Assembly: GCA_028532985.1 (NCBI GenBank)
Contig: JANCIK010000008.1
Coordinates: 2,294,001 to 2,358,000 of the forward strand
DNA length: 64,000 bases
Direction of reading: 5' to 3'
Origin: Stropharia rugosoannulata
Taxonomy: Eukaryota; Basidiomycota; Agaricomycetes; Agaricales; Strophariaceae
The position numbers and the translations under genes were made by a program. The notes under the pieces were generated by a model, which saw nothing but the letters and a program-made list of their open reading frames with translations, made no database searches and was not told the origin of the DNA. Of this stretch, positions 23,899 through 36,083 are shown piece by piece; positions within the stretch are counted from its first letter, which is position 1, and the number at the start of each line of letters is the position of its first letter.

Positions 23899-26800
23899 CT
23901 ACTTCATCGAGCTCGCAACCTGGTCCAATTCTCTTTGAATAAGATTGTTTGGCGCTTTCCTCCTCAGCTCCCTGATCAAAGGCGCACACGTTCATAAACA
24001 CCGGGGTGATGAAAAGACAAAAAGGAAACTCACTCTAATTTGGCCTTATCGTTCCGGTCCTTGCATTCCTTGCCGGCCATGCGCCATTCCCCGCACTCAA
24101 CGTATAAGTCAGCTCTCTTCGGGGAGTCGCATTTGGCAACGTAGGCTATGGCTTCCTTTGGATACCCCTTTTCGACTAGGTGTCGCACGAATGGCTCGTA
24201 TCCAATTGGGCTTCGCTTAGACTTCGAAAAAGCATCGATGCCCTCGAAGTCCCGGGCCTCTGTCAAAGCGTATAACTTGACGTACCAAAACCTGGGATTG
24301 TGTAGTGACCGTTAATGTCAATTTACGTCAGGAGGACGCTCTAGCTAACCTTTTGTCCGGCACTTTGAAATCGGATCTCACTTTGTCGGCACGCTTCGAG
24401 AGACCGTTCAAGAGGCATGTTTTGATGGTATCGTTAACGCTGAGGCCGAAGAACTTCACTTTACCGTCTGTTTCTTGTTCTAGTTGCTGTTGTAAGGAAA
24501 GCAAACGGGCGCTTTCGTCCGTCATCTATAATTGAGTGTCAGAACGCCAGCATAAAAATAACAGGCGCATCACATACCTTTGCTTCGAAAGACCTATCCT
24601 TATCCTCAGAGAAGAACTTGTGCGCTGTCTTAACTGATGTTATTCTAGATGATTGATCCTGTGGTTGAGCATATAGTGTCAGCAACATTCCTCTAAGGGT
24701 AGATTTCATCATACCATCATCTGTGATGCCTCGTCTAAAGACAGTACTGCACTCTCTACACGGCGGTCATCAGAGTAGTAGAAATCCCGAAGCATCTCCC
24801 TATTTTGTTCCCTAGCATATACCTCCAGGAGCCTTGTTGCTGGAGCAAGAGATTTGCCCCCGTCTTCTAAAAGACGGAAGAAGGAACCTAACGGTAAGCG
24901 CTTGTGCAGATGCAATAAAACATGATACACTGCATGAATACAGTCAAGACATCTTTCATGAATGTCGTAGATACCACCCACCTAGATCGCTATCCCCGCT
25001 GTCAACAGCTTTGACCAGTGCCAGTCTGTCTTCCTTCATTGAAAGCAGGAGCGGAACTTGGTCGGATCCTTTCGCTTCGTGATCCAAAAGCTATTATTCC
25101 GCATATATAAGCAGAGTCTTAAACCAGGGGGATCTACAACGTACCTTTGTCGCCAAAGCTGGGCGGCCCACTTCCCATGCCTTACGTGCAATGTCCGCAT
25201 AGCTCACCTCCGTACCACCCAGCTCCTCGAACTTAGCCACAATCGTCCGGCACACATCATCGTCTGTGTTGTGCTCTGCGGCGTCCGTGTTCGCTGCAGC
25301 AGCTGACGACTTTGATCGCATGATTTTGGCGCACGCCCAGTGCTTTAAAACGGCGTCGGGCTTCAATTTGAGGAACCCAGAGATCCGCAGTGCAAGAAGG
25401 TGCATGTTGCGGGATGTGAGTCTAGTGATGAGGCGGGAGGGGGAGGCATAATTGTACCTGAGGGCAAGATATGTCATTTCGTGGCATATAAAGTAGAAGA
25501 GACATCAACTCACTGAGCATAGGTAAGGGGAATGCCGACCTCGTAGTAACGGACGGCGTTCAACACCTTTAAAGTTTGTCCCATATTCACAAAATCGGTG
25601 GGATTATGGAAATCTAAAAAGCCGCGGCCGAACTTTGCTGCCTGTACATAGCGTAGGCATAATTAGTCGGATGAAAATATATATATACGAGATCAACAAA
25701 CGGACGTTAAGAAGGCGTCGCTGCCAGTAAGGTTCCCACTCCTGACCAGCGGCGGCAATGCATTCATCGACGGCTTTAGCCAATTCAGGGCGGATACTGC
25801 GGATGCTTTCATCGGCCTTGGGCGACTTCCTCGTGAAACTCTCCCAAGCATCGTATAAAATAGCGGAAGGGGATGTTGAACCCGGTCTAAATATCGACAC
25901 TGAGGATTCTGTTTCCCGGTCAACGAGATCATGTAGACGGGCAAGGATATTTAATGCGTACCTGGTACCCTTTGAATGAGATCGCATGCATCCTCACCCA
26001 GAACGCGAATACCGTCTATTTCTGTAATAGCAAATGTACTGCCGGTGTAGTAATAACTAAGTAGCAACATGAGACTATTTATGCGTAAACCAAGAGATGG
26101 AATACTTACTATAGTACGTCACCAAAAGGTCCAACAAGGACAACAAGTGACGACCAAGTCACCAGAATTGCGTCGCTACCTACCCATTCAACTTGGCGAA
26201 CCGGACCTTCCGCTCCAGCGACTTTAGTAGTGTCGTACTCGGTAAGATTCCGCTGGAAGTCCGCAGAAACGACCCAAAGGACGCCGTTAAATGTTAATAA
26301 TGCGAGTGCCTTGCCATTTGGTGAGGGAGAGACATGGGTGAAAGGTCCCCGGGAGAGTCGCTGGTCCACGCTTTCGAGGTTGTCCACGGAGTATATTGTA
26401 GAATCGACGGATAGAAGAACTTCCACGTGGCGGGATATGTTCAGATCCGGTGGTATAACCGCCCACGAATGAGGAGGTTCGTTAAGGCCTTTAAATTAGT
26501 GTTAACCACAATATATAAAGACCTGTAAAGCACATACCTGGATTAGCAAGCCCTAATGGCCTGCCTCCCTCCCAGCCTTTCACCTCAAGCAACGTTAAAG
26601 AGCTTGTTAGTGCAACCATGCCATTGTCATGAATTCTCGCGTCAATAATGCCGAGTTCTGCTGCTTCCGGGCCAAGTGAATGCTGTTCATAATCTCCTTG
26701 CAAGTCGTACAGCCGGTAGACGCCTTCCTCATTTAAGACTGCCAACTTCTCTTCGATCGTCCACCCGAATCGAATTATCTTGCTCTGGTCCCACTAGGAA

Positions 26801-27151
26801 GGCCATCATTAGCCAATCCATATATAAGGATGGTTTGAATATCCACACTAAAAGTGAGTAAATTCTCTCCAGCTGGAGAGAATATCTGTATTTGGTTCTT
26901 GGAGGACGGAGGCGGCGCGCGCCCTAGTGTTAATAGCTTCGTACGATCTCGCATAAGAGCTAGTTGATGTATCTCAGTAAGGGGTTGAGTAATAGGTTAA
27001 TGTCCGCACCTATAGGCCCCCCATACCGACATCCAGCAGTAATATAGTCTCCCAGGCTGGGAAGCTTGTCCGGCGTTGAATAACATTGCTGCCGTCTATA
27101 GAAAGCATTTCCTTCTGGCATAGCTTGCCATGAAGCTGTTGGATGATCCAT
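23899..27151 (-). CDS. VPS16: Vps16, core subunit of HOPS/CORVET tethering complexes
   Basis: Fourteen minus-strand exons: 27151-27010, 26959-26847, 26793-26538, 26488-26110, 26056-25962, 25899-25706, 25641-25514, 25457-25145, 25090-24982, 24929-24715, 24658-24578, 24525-24350, 24291-24034 and 23971-23899. They give 843 aa, the usual Vps16 length. The N-terminal half matches the Vps16_N beta-propeller region ([25 protein letters not shown]). The C-terminal half is alpha-solenoid Vps16_C, with [34 protein letters not shown] and the conserved end [14 protein letters not shown]. Vps16 binds Vps33 and scaffolds the class C core that tethers late endosomes and vacuoles before SNARE-driven fusion. 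The first start codon opens directly into MDHPTASWQ. All junctions keep frame. Confidence 0.93.
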
Positions 27152-27553
27152 TATTTCGTGGTTCGCGGTCTGTTGAGCAAATACTGGATGTGATATGGCC
27201 GTAGCCTATGCAGCAGCTAACTCTGAGATGGGGGACCTGAGAAGTTGTCGACGGATAGGACGCGATTCAAAAGCCTCAGATGACGGTGTTCATCCAAAAT
27301 AATAATAAGGCGGCGCGGTGGCCACCCAGCCTGCTCCAGCCTGTCGGTTACTGCCGGTATGCAGTTCATTCACGTACTTTCTCCATTTAGTAACGCAACA
27401 CGCAACAGCTGCTTGTGTCCCAATTGTCACTTGCAAGTCACTTGTGTCCACTTGTCTTTGATTTCAATCTTACTTGTTTGTCTACCAAGCGCCACAACTA
27501 CCGCCTACAAACCACATGCAGAAAATATTCAATGTCTTAAGTCTCCGAAATTA
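27152..27553. other. Intergenic region between VPS16 and the P450 gene
   Basis: 402 bp containing the VPS16 promoter and the P450 3' flank (same strand). No gene or clear TATA box seen. Confidence 0.5.
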
Positions 27554-29634
27554 CTAGTCAAGGAGCTCTGCAAGGGCGGGAGACCGGAGATTAATGTCAC
27601 ATTTAAATGGTTTGGGATATCTGTGAAAAACGCATCAATGTGAGCCGCAGAATTTCAACTGTAGAACACCTTACATCTGCATTCCTGACGTGTATTCTCC
27701 AGAAGGTATTATAGGAACGCCCCGCTCGTCTTTGGCTGCTGTAATCTCGAAGAGAAAAAGTGCCGAAGCAACTGTCAGCCACATGGACGACCATGCCATA
27801 TCTTGCCCTGGGCACGCTCTCCTCCCAAAGCCGAAAGCAGCATCTGGATGTGGAATATCTGGGTCTAAAGCACTGCCTTTAAGAAATCTCTCGGGTCGAA
27901 AGTCATCTACGTCTTCTCCATATACCGACTTGTCATGAAGGATTGCCCTAGTTCTAGTCAGCGCAAAATCTGTATATGGTGTATATGGCTGACCAGGTAT
28001 TGCCTATGACGACCGACCCCGCAGGTAAGAAGTATCCGTTGTATGAATCATCACTGCTAAGTCGATGAGGCAAAGCTAGTTTCACTGCAGTTGAGTCAAG
28101 GAAAAATACAGTAGTTTGATTTGACATACCCAATGGTGTTACAGCGCGCCACCTGAGGACCTCTTTGATAATTGCATCGACATACGGGATTGACCTGTCG
28201 TCCGAGAAGTCTGGAAGTCGATCATAAGTGGCAATTGCCCTTGCCATTGCATCATGGCCTTTTCTCTGAACCTCCGGGTACATGACCATAGCCAAGAAGA
28301 ATGTCGAAAGCGCGGAAACCGTCTACCCAAACGCATTTCAATGTTACTCAGCTTGTTGATCGGGTGTATTGACCTACCGTATCCGCCCCCGCTAAAGTTG
28401 AAAATTCAGCATGATGTAACGACATTCACCTTACGCTTATTGCCCACCTTCGTACATGGCTCCCAAAGTCTCTCTGAGGATATGAACAGAGTCTCTATCT
28501 CCATCCTCGATGCTATCCATAAATTGTGAAGCAATAGAAGGGTCGAGATTCAAGGTCGTTCCCTTCTATTGCCGATATGTATAAGAGAAGTTGAAATCAA
28601 TTAGTTGATGAATACCGACCGAATCCCTTTCTTCAGTGACCAATGCAAAAGGAGCAGTAACCATTCTCTCTGCCTTCTGTTTCCACCTCTCGGCTTGGGT
28701 CTTGAATCCCATTCCAGGCATCCATGAGGGAACGTACCGCAGGACAGGAAAATAATCAACCATGTAGCTCCCCCATGTTGCTGTCTTCACAATGGCCTCT
28801 AGACCAGCTTCAGATAAAGCAATGTAGGGATCGTTGTCCTGCGAAATACGAATGCCATAAGCTATTGAAAGAATGATGTCCCCCGCCATGCTAATGCCCA
28901 TGGGAGGTCAGTAAATTACATTGTATCTGAATTTATATATTTACTGTCTGAGGTGCTGGACCAATTCATCAGATGGACGATGGGCGAGTTTATGAAGAAA
29001 CCGCTTAATAGCTTTCGCTACTGTGTCGCGATGAATCAATGATTTAGGCGGTTGCAGCTCTCTTGTAAAGAGCTTTCGACGTTCTTTCCATTCCTTTCCG
29101 TACCCTCGGAAATTGAAATCCCAGTCAAATCCACACCTATCACTAAGGTAAAATGTGTATAGATAAGCAACTATCTCCGCTTACAGCTCATTTAACATAA
29201 CATATCGAGGTCTGAAAGGCAATCAAACAAATGTGCTGCGCGGTGGTGAGTAGTATAATATACCTGTCTGAATAGATAGATGATCTCTTATCGAGCAGAT
29301 CATGTACAGCCTGCTTAGAGTTCAGGACAATCATAGATGTGCCTGCCATATTCAAATAAATAACGTCGGACGCTGAAAGGTAGTAAGATGTGGTCAGCAA
29401 ATATGCGCTGATCAATTCTTGATCTGAGCGCCTAATAAACGTACCCTTTTGGACACCCCATTCACGGTAGGTTATCCATTCTCGTTCTTTGGGAATGTCC
29501 AGTATATTTCCGATAAAGGGAAGTCCTGCAGGCCCGGGTGGAAGTCTATTTCCTCGTCCTTGTGACCAACGATAGAAAGCGTAGGCCATTAAACAGACCA
29601 TTAACAAACTAAGAAATCCTAGTGGTGCATCCAT
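27554..29634 (-). CDS. Cytochrome P450 monooxygenase (microsomal, fungal)
   Basis: Eleven minus-strand exons: 29634-29445, 29372-29264, 29211-29185, 29142-28945, 28890-28620, 28565-28448, 28391-28378, 28322-28130, 28075-27994, 27947-27675 and 27620-27554. They give 513 aa. An N-terminal membrane anchor (residues ~5-22) is followed by the Pro-rich hinge RLPPGPAGLPFIGN. The I-helix AGADTT is at 305-310, partly encoded by a 14 nt exon. ExxR (EVLR) is at 363-366, PERF at 419-422, and the haem-binding FGFGRRACPG at 439-448 with Cys446. All signature elements are intact, so this is a functional-looking monooxygenase of the endoplasmic reticulum. It resembles basidiomycete P450s often labelled O-methylsterigmatocystin oxidoreductase-like; the real substrate is unknown. 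Divergent from a short-chain dehydrogenase. Confidence 0.92.
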
Positions 29635-30111
29635 TGGCCGTAATCAACCAACGGATACAGCGAGTACAAAAGCTTATTCTCCCTCGGTAGGACCAGCTAT
29701 GACTATCGCTACAACTTATTGTCTCACGCAAACTAGCACATGCGCCTGATGTCATGAAGTAATCTTGGACTTCGACGTCGCTAAAATTGACCGCCATTTC
29801 ACGCAGTATAATTTGAAGGTATCTAACATGCAATCATTTTTCAACGAAGTAATATTGGCTGTAGGCTAGGGGAATCTTAATTTTACCCTAATCTCACTAT
29901 ATTGCTACTTCACTGTATTGGCACAAGCAGGGACGACCTTGACGAAAAGTTCACACCGTGGGTTTATCCTCTCCCGATTTATATGAACGCCCCGCTCCCA
30001 CTTTGGTCTAAAATCATCTTCCTATGAATCTGTTCATCGATATGATCTCCCACCTTCTTCCACGTACTTGGGCCACAGCATCCATTGCATTGTGAAGCAG
30101 GTCATCACATC
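29635..30111. promoter_or_regulatory. Shared divergent promoter region, P450 and SDR genes
   Basis: 477 bp between two start codons on opposite strands. Co-regulation of the two oxidoreductases is plausible from the arrangement but is not shown by any motif I can name. Confidence 0.5.
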
Positions 30112-31167
30112 ATGGACTCGCCCTTCACTTTACACGGCAAAGTTGCGCTTATTACGGTGACTCTTTGTACTGCGCTGCGATTCAAGCTCCATGATCTAAA
30201 TATTTGAACAGGGAGCTGCTAGTGAGATATTTTTCGGTCATCTTCAGGTATCTTTATTTAATGGCGCCGCTTCACGCTTGGGTTTGAATAATAGGCGGCA
30301 TTGGTTTGGAGACAGTTAGGAAATTCCTCCAGGCCAAAATCAAAGGACTACTCTTGGTCGACGTTTCTGCAGATAAGCTTCGCAGTGTTCTCCAGACATT
30401 AACGAAGGAAGAAAGAGAACGATGCGGACATGTCGTGAGCGATGTAGCCATGGAAGAATCCACATACGCTAGAGCAGCTGTTGAAACCTGGGGGCGTCTC
30501 GATATTGCAGTCTTGAACGCAGGAATATGCTTTCCAGCAGCTGGCATATTGGACACTACAACTGATGTGTGGGACAAAACCATGAATGTAAATGCACGGG
30601 GAGGTACGCATTCTAAACTTATAACGGTATCAGATCTAACGTCATTATTTTTTTCAGTCTTTCTAGGCCTTCAAAGCTGCGCTAAGGTTATGTTGGACGC
30701 GCCTTCGCCCAGCGGTTCAATCATCCTGGTGTCCTCGCAACTGGGCTTGCAAGGTATGAGGAGTCCATCATTGATGTCATAGGCTTATCGTAAACAATTA
30801 TTTGAGGTTCACCTGGTCTCTCTGCGTACAGCGCTTCAAAGTGGGCGGTGCGCGGGCTGGCGCTGACGGCTGCGGAAGAGTTTACGCCCCGCGGGATTCG
30901 CGTAAACAGCGTATGCCCAGGGCCGATTGAGACGCCCTTGATAGATGTTTTTGGGAAGGACGCCGTTCCTAAGATGGCGGCAGCAACGCTAATGAACAGA
31001 CTGGGCCAACCGGCTGAAATTGCGAACGCGATATTATACCTAGCGTCTGACGCTTCATCGTGAGTACCGTCTTGAAAACGGCGTTGATTATGAGTTCAAT
31101 GTCACCTCGCAGATTTTGCTCTGGGACTACGCTCAAGGTCGACGGAGGTTATGCAAAGTTTGGTTAA
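30112..31167 (+). CDS. Short-chain dehydrogenase/reductase (SDR)
   Basis: Exons 30112-30156, 30212-30221 (10 nt), 30295-30603, 30658-30753, 30807-31059 and 31113-31167 give 255 aa, the classical SDR length. The Rossmann cofactor motif GAASGIG is at 16-22 and is split by the 10 nt exon. The core has an NAG motif (VLNAG), a catalytic Ser at about 147-148 (LVSSQLG), and Tyr161 and Lys165 in YSASK. The C-terminus CSGTTLKVDGGYAKFG is typical. It should oxidise or reduce a hydroxyl/keto substrate with NAD(P). The substrate is unknown; the neighbouring P450 suggests paired steps on one metabolite, which is inference only. Confidence 0.9.
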
Positions 31168-31523
31168 AGTGATTTTTCATGCTGTAAACCAACAAAGTTT
31201 TCCTTATTTAAAATTTGGAAGGCGGTTACAGTGACAGCATAGTCAGCTCAACGTTATATAGCGTAGCAAAAGAATTCCAGGCCCAATAAAGTGCGAGTAC
31301 AAAAAAAGCAAGCGCACGTCGCTCTTATTATTATTAAAATTGGGTCTGAATAAAGAGAGTAAATGAAAGAATGTAAGGAGGTTGGCATGTGGTGGTGGTA
31401 CAATAATCCTACTATTTTACTTACGCGATAACATTTAACACAAATAAAGATATATGCAAATGAGATGATGATTGTAGACGAAGGTGAAAGCGAATCTTGC
31501 ATAATAAAGAGCGAAAGAGATAT
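31168..31523. other. Intergenic region, convergent genes
   Basis: 356 bp of AT-rich 3' flanks of the SDR and arrestin-like genes; nothing else seen. Confidence 0.55.
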
Positions 31524-33288
31524 CTACAATATCCGTATAGGGATGCGAGCACGGAAGTCGTCAATGCCAATGCAAACGGTTACATCCATATAGTACTGTG
31601 ATGAAGGTCAGAATGTACTCATAGTGAAATATCTTTGCGCGTACCTTGACATTTATTGCTCCCCAATCAATACTGGGAAGCATGCTCCTATTCAAAGGAA
31701 TCTGCGTTTTGTGCAAACCATCCGGAAGCGACGTTATCGTCTCCAGTGACGGATGGCTCTTGGCATCGAATTGTTGACGAGGGCGCTTAGGAAAACCGAT
31801 CGACAGGTCCCTGCTTAGCGTCCTCGTGTCAGAAAAGGGTAGAGGAGTAGGAATCTGCGGCAGAGGTTTTTGACGAGTGGCTGTGTTGGTTGTGACTTCG
31901 GATGGCCTCCGCGGGCGCGAAAGACGCGGTTGTGATTTTGCCACTCTGCGCAGAATTTTGGGACGCGATGTGGGGAATAAAAGGGGAGATGGTGCATCTG
32001 ACTCTTCGCTAGAAGGCGTCAACGGAGGGGAAGGAGGGAGGACCATTGGTCGCTCAATGACATCGACCTGCCGGATCAGAGAAACTGAAATGGTTGCATC
32101 TGCGGCAATTTCCTTCGCCATCTCGACTGATCGTGGCGTCGTCGTAAACACAACAAAATAAGGTATAGAAGAAGAACGTGAGAAGGAGACAGAAGTGGGG
32201 AGGGTTATCTATGCAGGGGACATGTACTCAGAATATAGCTCGGTGCTGCGGTAAAAATACTCACAGCGCATCGGACCGGGATAGGCCTGTCTGATTTCAG
32301 AGGCAATTCCAACCATGACTCTTGCGCATTTCCAGATGCGTCTATTGACTGGAAGTCGGCATCAGGCTGCAGGATAAATGGTACTTCGAGGCTTCCATGA
32401 ACGGGTTAGCATGACGATATTATTACTGAACAATTCCAAGTACGTACCGGGACGGCATCTCGGAGGGGTCGTTAGGATCCCAGTCAGCAATGACCTTATA
32501 GATAACTTCAAAATAGTCCGGGTCAGAGGAGTTCCCTGACGACGCAAATGTAGCTGGTAGTTCTTCGCCAGAACGAGTACTTTGAGGGAGGGGGAAAGTG
32601 AAAGGATGTGTTCGCTCTGTACTGGGCGCCGTTATTGAGATCCCATTGATGCTGGGTCGCCTCCTGATAAAGGCATCCCGGAAAACAGATCGAGACAGCG
32701 TCCCTTCGGAATTTGTGAGCGATATGGACGTCGTCGACTCAAAAAATGTATGTCTTTGGATGTCAGAGGGAGTAACCGGCGTTGTTGGCTCAGAGCCACC
32801 GTCCAGATTAGTCAGTGGCCGATAGAGGAAATTGCCCTCGACCTGACCAGAATAGGTCATTCAAATTCCCTAACAGTGATGGAAGTATACGCACGGATAT
32901 TGACAGCCTACCCGTAGTACCGCAGCTAGGGTCCAATGTAACCTTGCCCCCAATCTGGTCATGGTCGCTGAAGACGGCCATGGGGCCACGTCCGTCCTCC
33001 GAATACACTTTGAGGGACGGGCTGTAGAGCTGGAGTTCAATTTTGGAGGATCTATCAAGGCATGAGTGAAAATATTTTAGACTCTGCCCATGGCACGTAC
33101 CGGTAGGTGGAGACATGGGAATAGATGGACACGGGTACGAACTTGGACGAGGAATTGCTGTCAGACGAGGCACTCGTGTTTGCTCGTCGGCGCATTGGGT
33201 GAGAAGGATGTAGTGTTTGTACAGTAGTGGAGAAGGGAACGGAGTCGTCAGACGGCGTAGCCTCAGCCAACCAGTGGATGGAGGACAT
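31524..33288 (-). CDS. Arrestin-like protein (arrestin_N domain)
   Basis: Minus-strand exons 33288-33101, 33051-32895, 32842-32448, 32391-32265, 32208-31645 and 31595-31524 give 500 aa. After a Ser/Thr-rich leader of about 60 residues comes the beta-strand-rich stretch KIELQLYSPSLKVYSEDG followed by GGKVTLDPSCGTTGRLSI, characteristic of an arrestin N-terminal domain. A Ser/Pro-rich middle follows, then ADWDPNDPSEMPSR and later SVSLIRQVDVIERP. The end YYMDVTVCIGIDDFRARIPIRI is again arrestin-like. Fungal alpha-arrestins act as adaptors that bring Rsp5-type ubiquitin ligases to plasma-membrane cargo. I saw no PPxY motif here, so a Nedd4-type interaction is not evident. Confidence 0.78.
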
Positions 33289-36083
33289 GGTGGTATGGGT
33301 ACATATACTCACGCAGGTCACATATTTTAGGTAAAACCAACTCTCAGCAGGTACATGGGGCCTATAGCCGTAAACGAAAGCGAAGCCTAAAAGAAATGAT
33401 CTCAAAAAAACATAAGCCCAAATGGATCTGACAACATACCCAAAGTAGTGGGTCGGGTATTTGAAACCTCAGCGAATCGCGGATTATGGCGAGGATTCAC
33501 GGAAACCTTTCGCACGGATACATGCATACCTCATTTGTTGCCTTCTGATCATACCGTATATGTAGGAAATTTCCGCCAGTCATACATAACCAATATCTGC
33601 TAATATATGGCGTACATTCTTACGTTCCTAGCTCACCAGGATTCTTACCAAACCGATGTTAAGGGTACTTATTCATATTCACCAGAGAGCGAGGATTTTG
33701 GAGCGTTCAGGTCATTGAATTGAGTTGAGCTCTGTGAAAAAAATCGAAGCAGCTAAAATAAGACTTGATTGTCGAAAAACATGGTCGGCGAAGATTCGGT
33801 TATGCATACTCGTTTTCGCCCACTGTTTGTTTGAGCGTGAATCAACCGCAGAGTAATGGAGTGCTAGTCTTGACGATGGTCTTCGCAGCGTCATTGCCCG
33901 ATGACTGTAGCAAGTTTTGAGCCGACTTCTGGAGATGTTCTAATTTCGTGGAGCACGCGGATATCGAGTGTGCGAGGAGTTCCGATCGCCCGAATTGTCT
34001 GATTACAGAGATGCAGATGAAGCTTCACAGATACTGTCCCTGTCAAGAGAATCCTATAACGACGACAACAGATCGCTATCTCGCTTTTGCCCAGAGCAGC
34101 ACCTGACGGCTTTATGTGAGATGTGTCCGTCGGCCTTCGAATTGGACTACATGAATGAACTATCCACGTCTGTTGAGCGCAGTGACGGCCGAATTTACAC
34201 ACTTGCGTGCGGAGTGGATGACGGTGTCAAAAATTTCACAAGGAAAATGGATTAGTATTGAGTTTGAGTTCACATACGTACCCAGTGATTGGCTTTGGAA
34301 CTTGGAACTTGGAACACAGCCTATCAGAGCTTACCAAAGGCGCTACTGGTTCAAGATTGCTAAGTTGTTTTACAGCTTTCCAACTTTTTCCATCTAGAGT
34401 GGTACGGCCCGTGCAAAGACGCATAGAATCACCGTTATGTACTTACTATATAGCTGCTTGCCACCCCTCGATCTCGACTATCACTCAACATGGGATCGTA
34501 CCACCGACAACAGAATGCGTCTTGAATGTGTCATAACCCGTGATGGGGGTGTAACTGAATTGATGATGATAAGTATCAAGCGCGTGCGTTCTCCACTCCT
34601 TTACAAAAGCATCGGAGTAAGAAGACGTGGAGATTCTAATCGAGGTGCACTGAGCCTTTCGAGGATAAATTGACGCATCGACTGGTTGAAAGTATTGCCT
34701 TCGCTTCCTCAATACATATGTCCACTTCTCACAAGCGCACCCATGCCAGACAAACTGCACGGCTTTCATACTTGCGCGAACCCGGTGTGAGCGCTTTTAA
34801 CGGAACGGGATAGACAGCCTGGAACATGCGAGAGGAGACAGATGGAAGAAGCATCCAGCATCCGCAATTTGAGGCAAGGACGCCAGATTATACAACACGG
34901 GACCGAGGATTGTAATAATAACTGAGCTCGGGATGAGCTCTCGTCAGTTTCCATCGAGATTGACGTGATGTGACAAGCTTGGTCGGTATTGCAATCACTT
35001 GCTATTCGTTCAAGGGTTAAAAAGATGGAGCACACGATAGTAAGTAGACTTGCCTGTACGGGGCTGTATTGAATTAAACTGAATAGAGGTCAGCTGAAGA
35101 TGGTTTCTTGATCCTCCGATCTATTTAATTGACAAACTGTAGATCCTTTCCGTCCTGGAAGGGGGCCTAAGGGAGCCCGCTGCGTGATTAGCAGGCAAAA
35201 TAAACCTATAGACATCCAGAAGGAGTCAACACAAGAATTCATATGGTTGATACACTGACCTTGGAAACGTTCATAGAAGGAATACATACACAGCCTAATA
35301 ACACGACAATCTACCATGTTGCTCTCACTCCTCGAGTCACTCCTTGAGGTTTGACTACCGGAGCTTTGATCTATACAGAATGTCCTGTCTTGTCTTCGAA
35401 ATCAATGTGGTCATGAGATGGTTGGCCGGTAGTCACTGATACGTTAGAAGGTCGAACCTGGAAGTTTGTCAAAAGTCAGCCTGAAAAAGAGGAAGTATCC
35501 CTGAGTCCATTTATGTGTAAATCTATGAGTCCCGCATAAGATGTCTGTCAATATGAAGCAAAGTCCTGCAACGGCCAGCGGTTGAGGTGATCGGCCAATA
35601 ACCGGGTCATATGTGGTATTCACTTAAAGTGCTTGAATATTGCAGACACCCAGAGATGTAAGCGGATGCAGCCCTATGAAACCGTCTGCCGCTGCCTGGG
35701 CTAACAGGCAGATCACCAGAGCCAAAATAAAGTGGCGCATGTGAAAAAACACCGCAATGGAGGAAGCAGAAAAATTGGCAACGGAGGCTATTGGTCCTGA
35801 GATTGCTGGTTTTCCAGATAGTTATGTAAGAAGCGAAGCGTCATGCCATTGACCTGCTCAGCGACGTCAGGTGTGAGTGGCTTAGGGATACACGCCTAAG
35901 CTAATAATGCGCATTGAGCGACATCTGGGAAGAGAAGGCCGGTGACGGTGAAGGGGAAGAGAGAGGTAACCATTCGTTCGTTTCCTGGTTACAAGATGAC
36001 CGGCTTTTGCCGAAACATCGGGACTGATTAGATAGCAGTATCTTGTCCCACAGCGGCTCAGTTGCATACAAATTCAATCCATC
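33289..36083. other. Gene-poor region
   Basis: 2.8 kb between two divergent genes. A 95-codon plus-strand frame at 33968-34255 overlaps an equally open minus-strand frame (33891-34202). Neither has a recognisable domain or a convincing splice partner. Nothing else is supported. Confidence 0.45.

Noticed and set aside
27554..29634. P450 locus as a pseudogene
   Set aside because: Raw frames contain stops throughout, but removal of ten consistent GT-AG introns gives an intact 513-aa enzyme with all signature motifs.
33891..34255. Overlapping frames on both strands (103 and 95 codons)
   Set aside because: Neither has recognisable homology or convincing splice sites; two overlapping open frames suggest chance.
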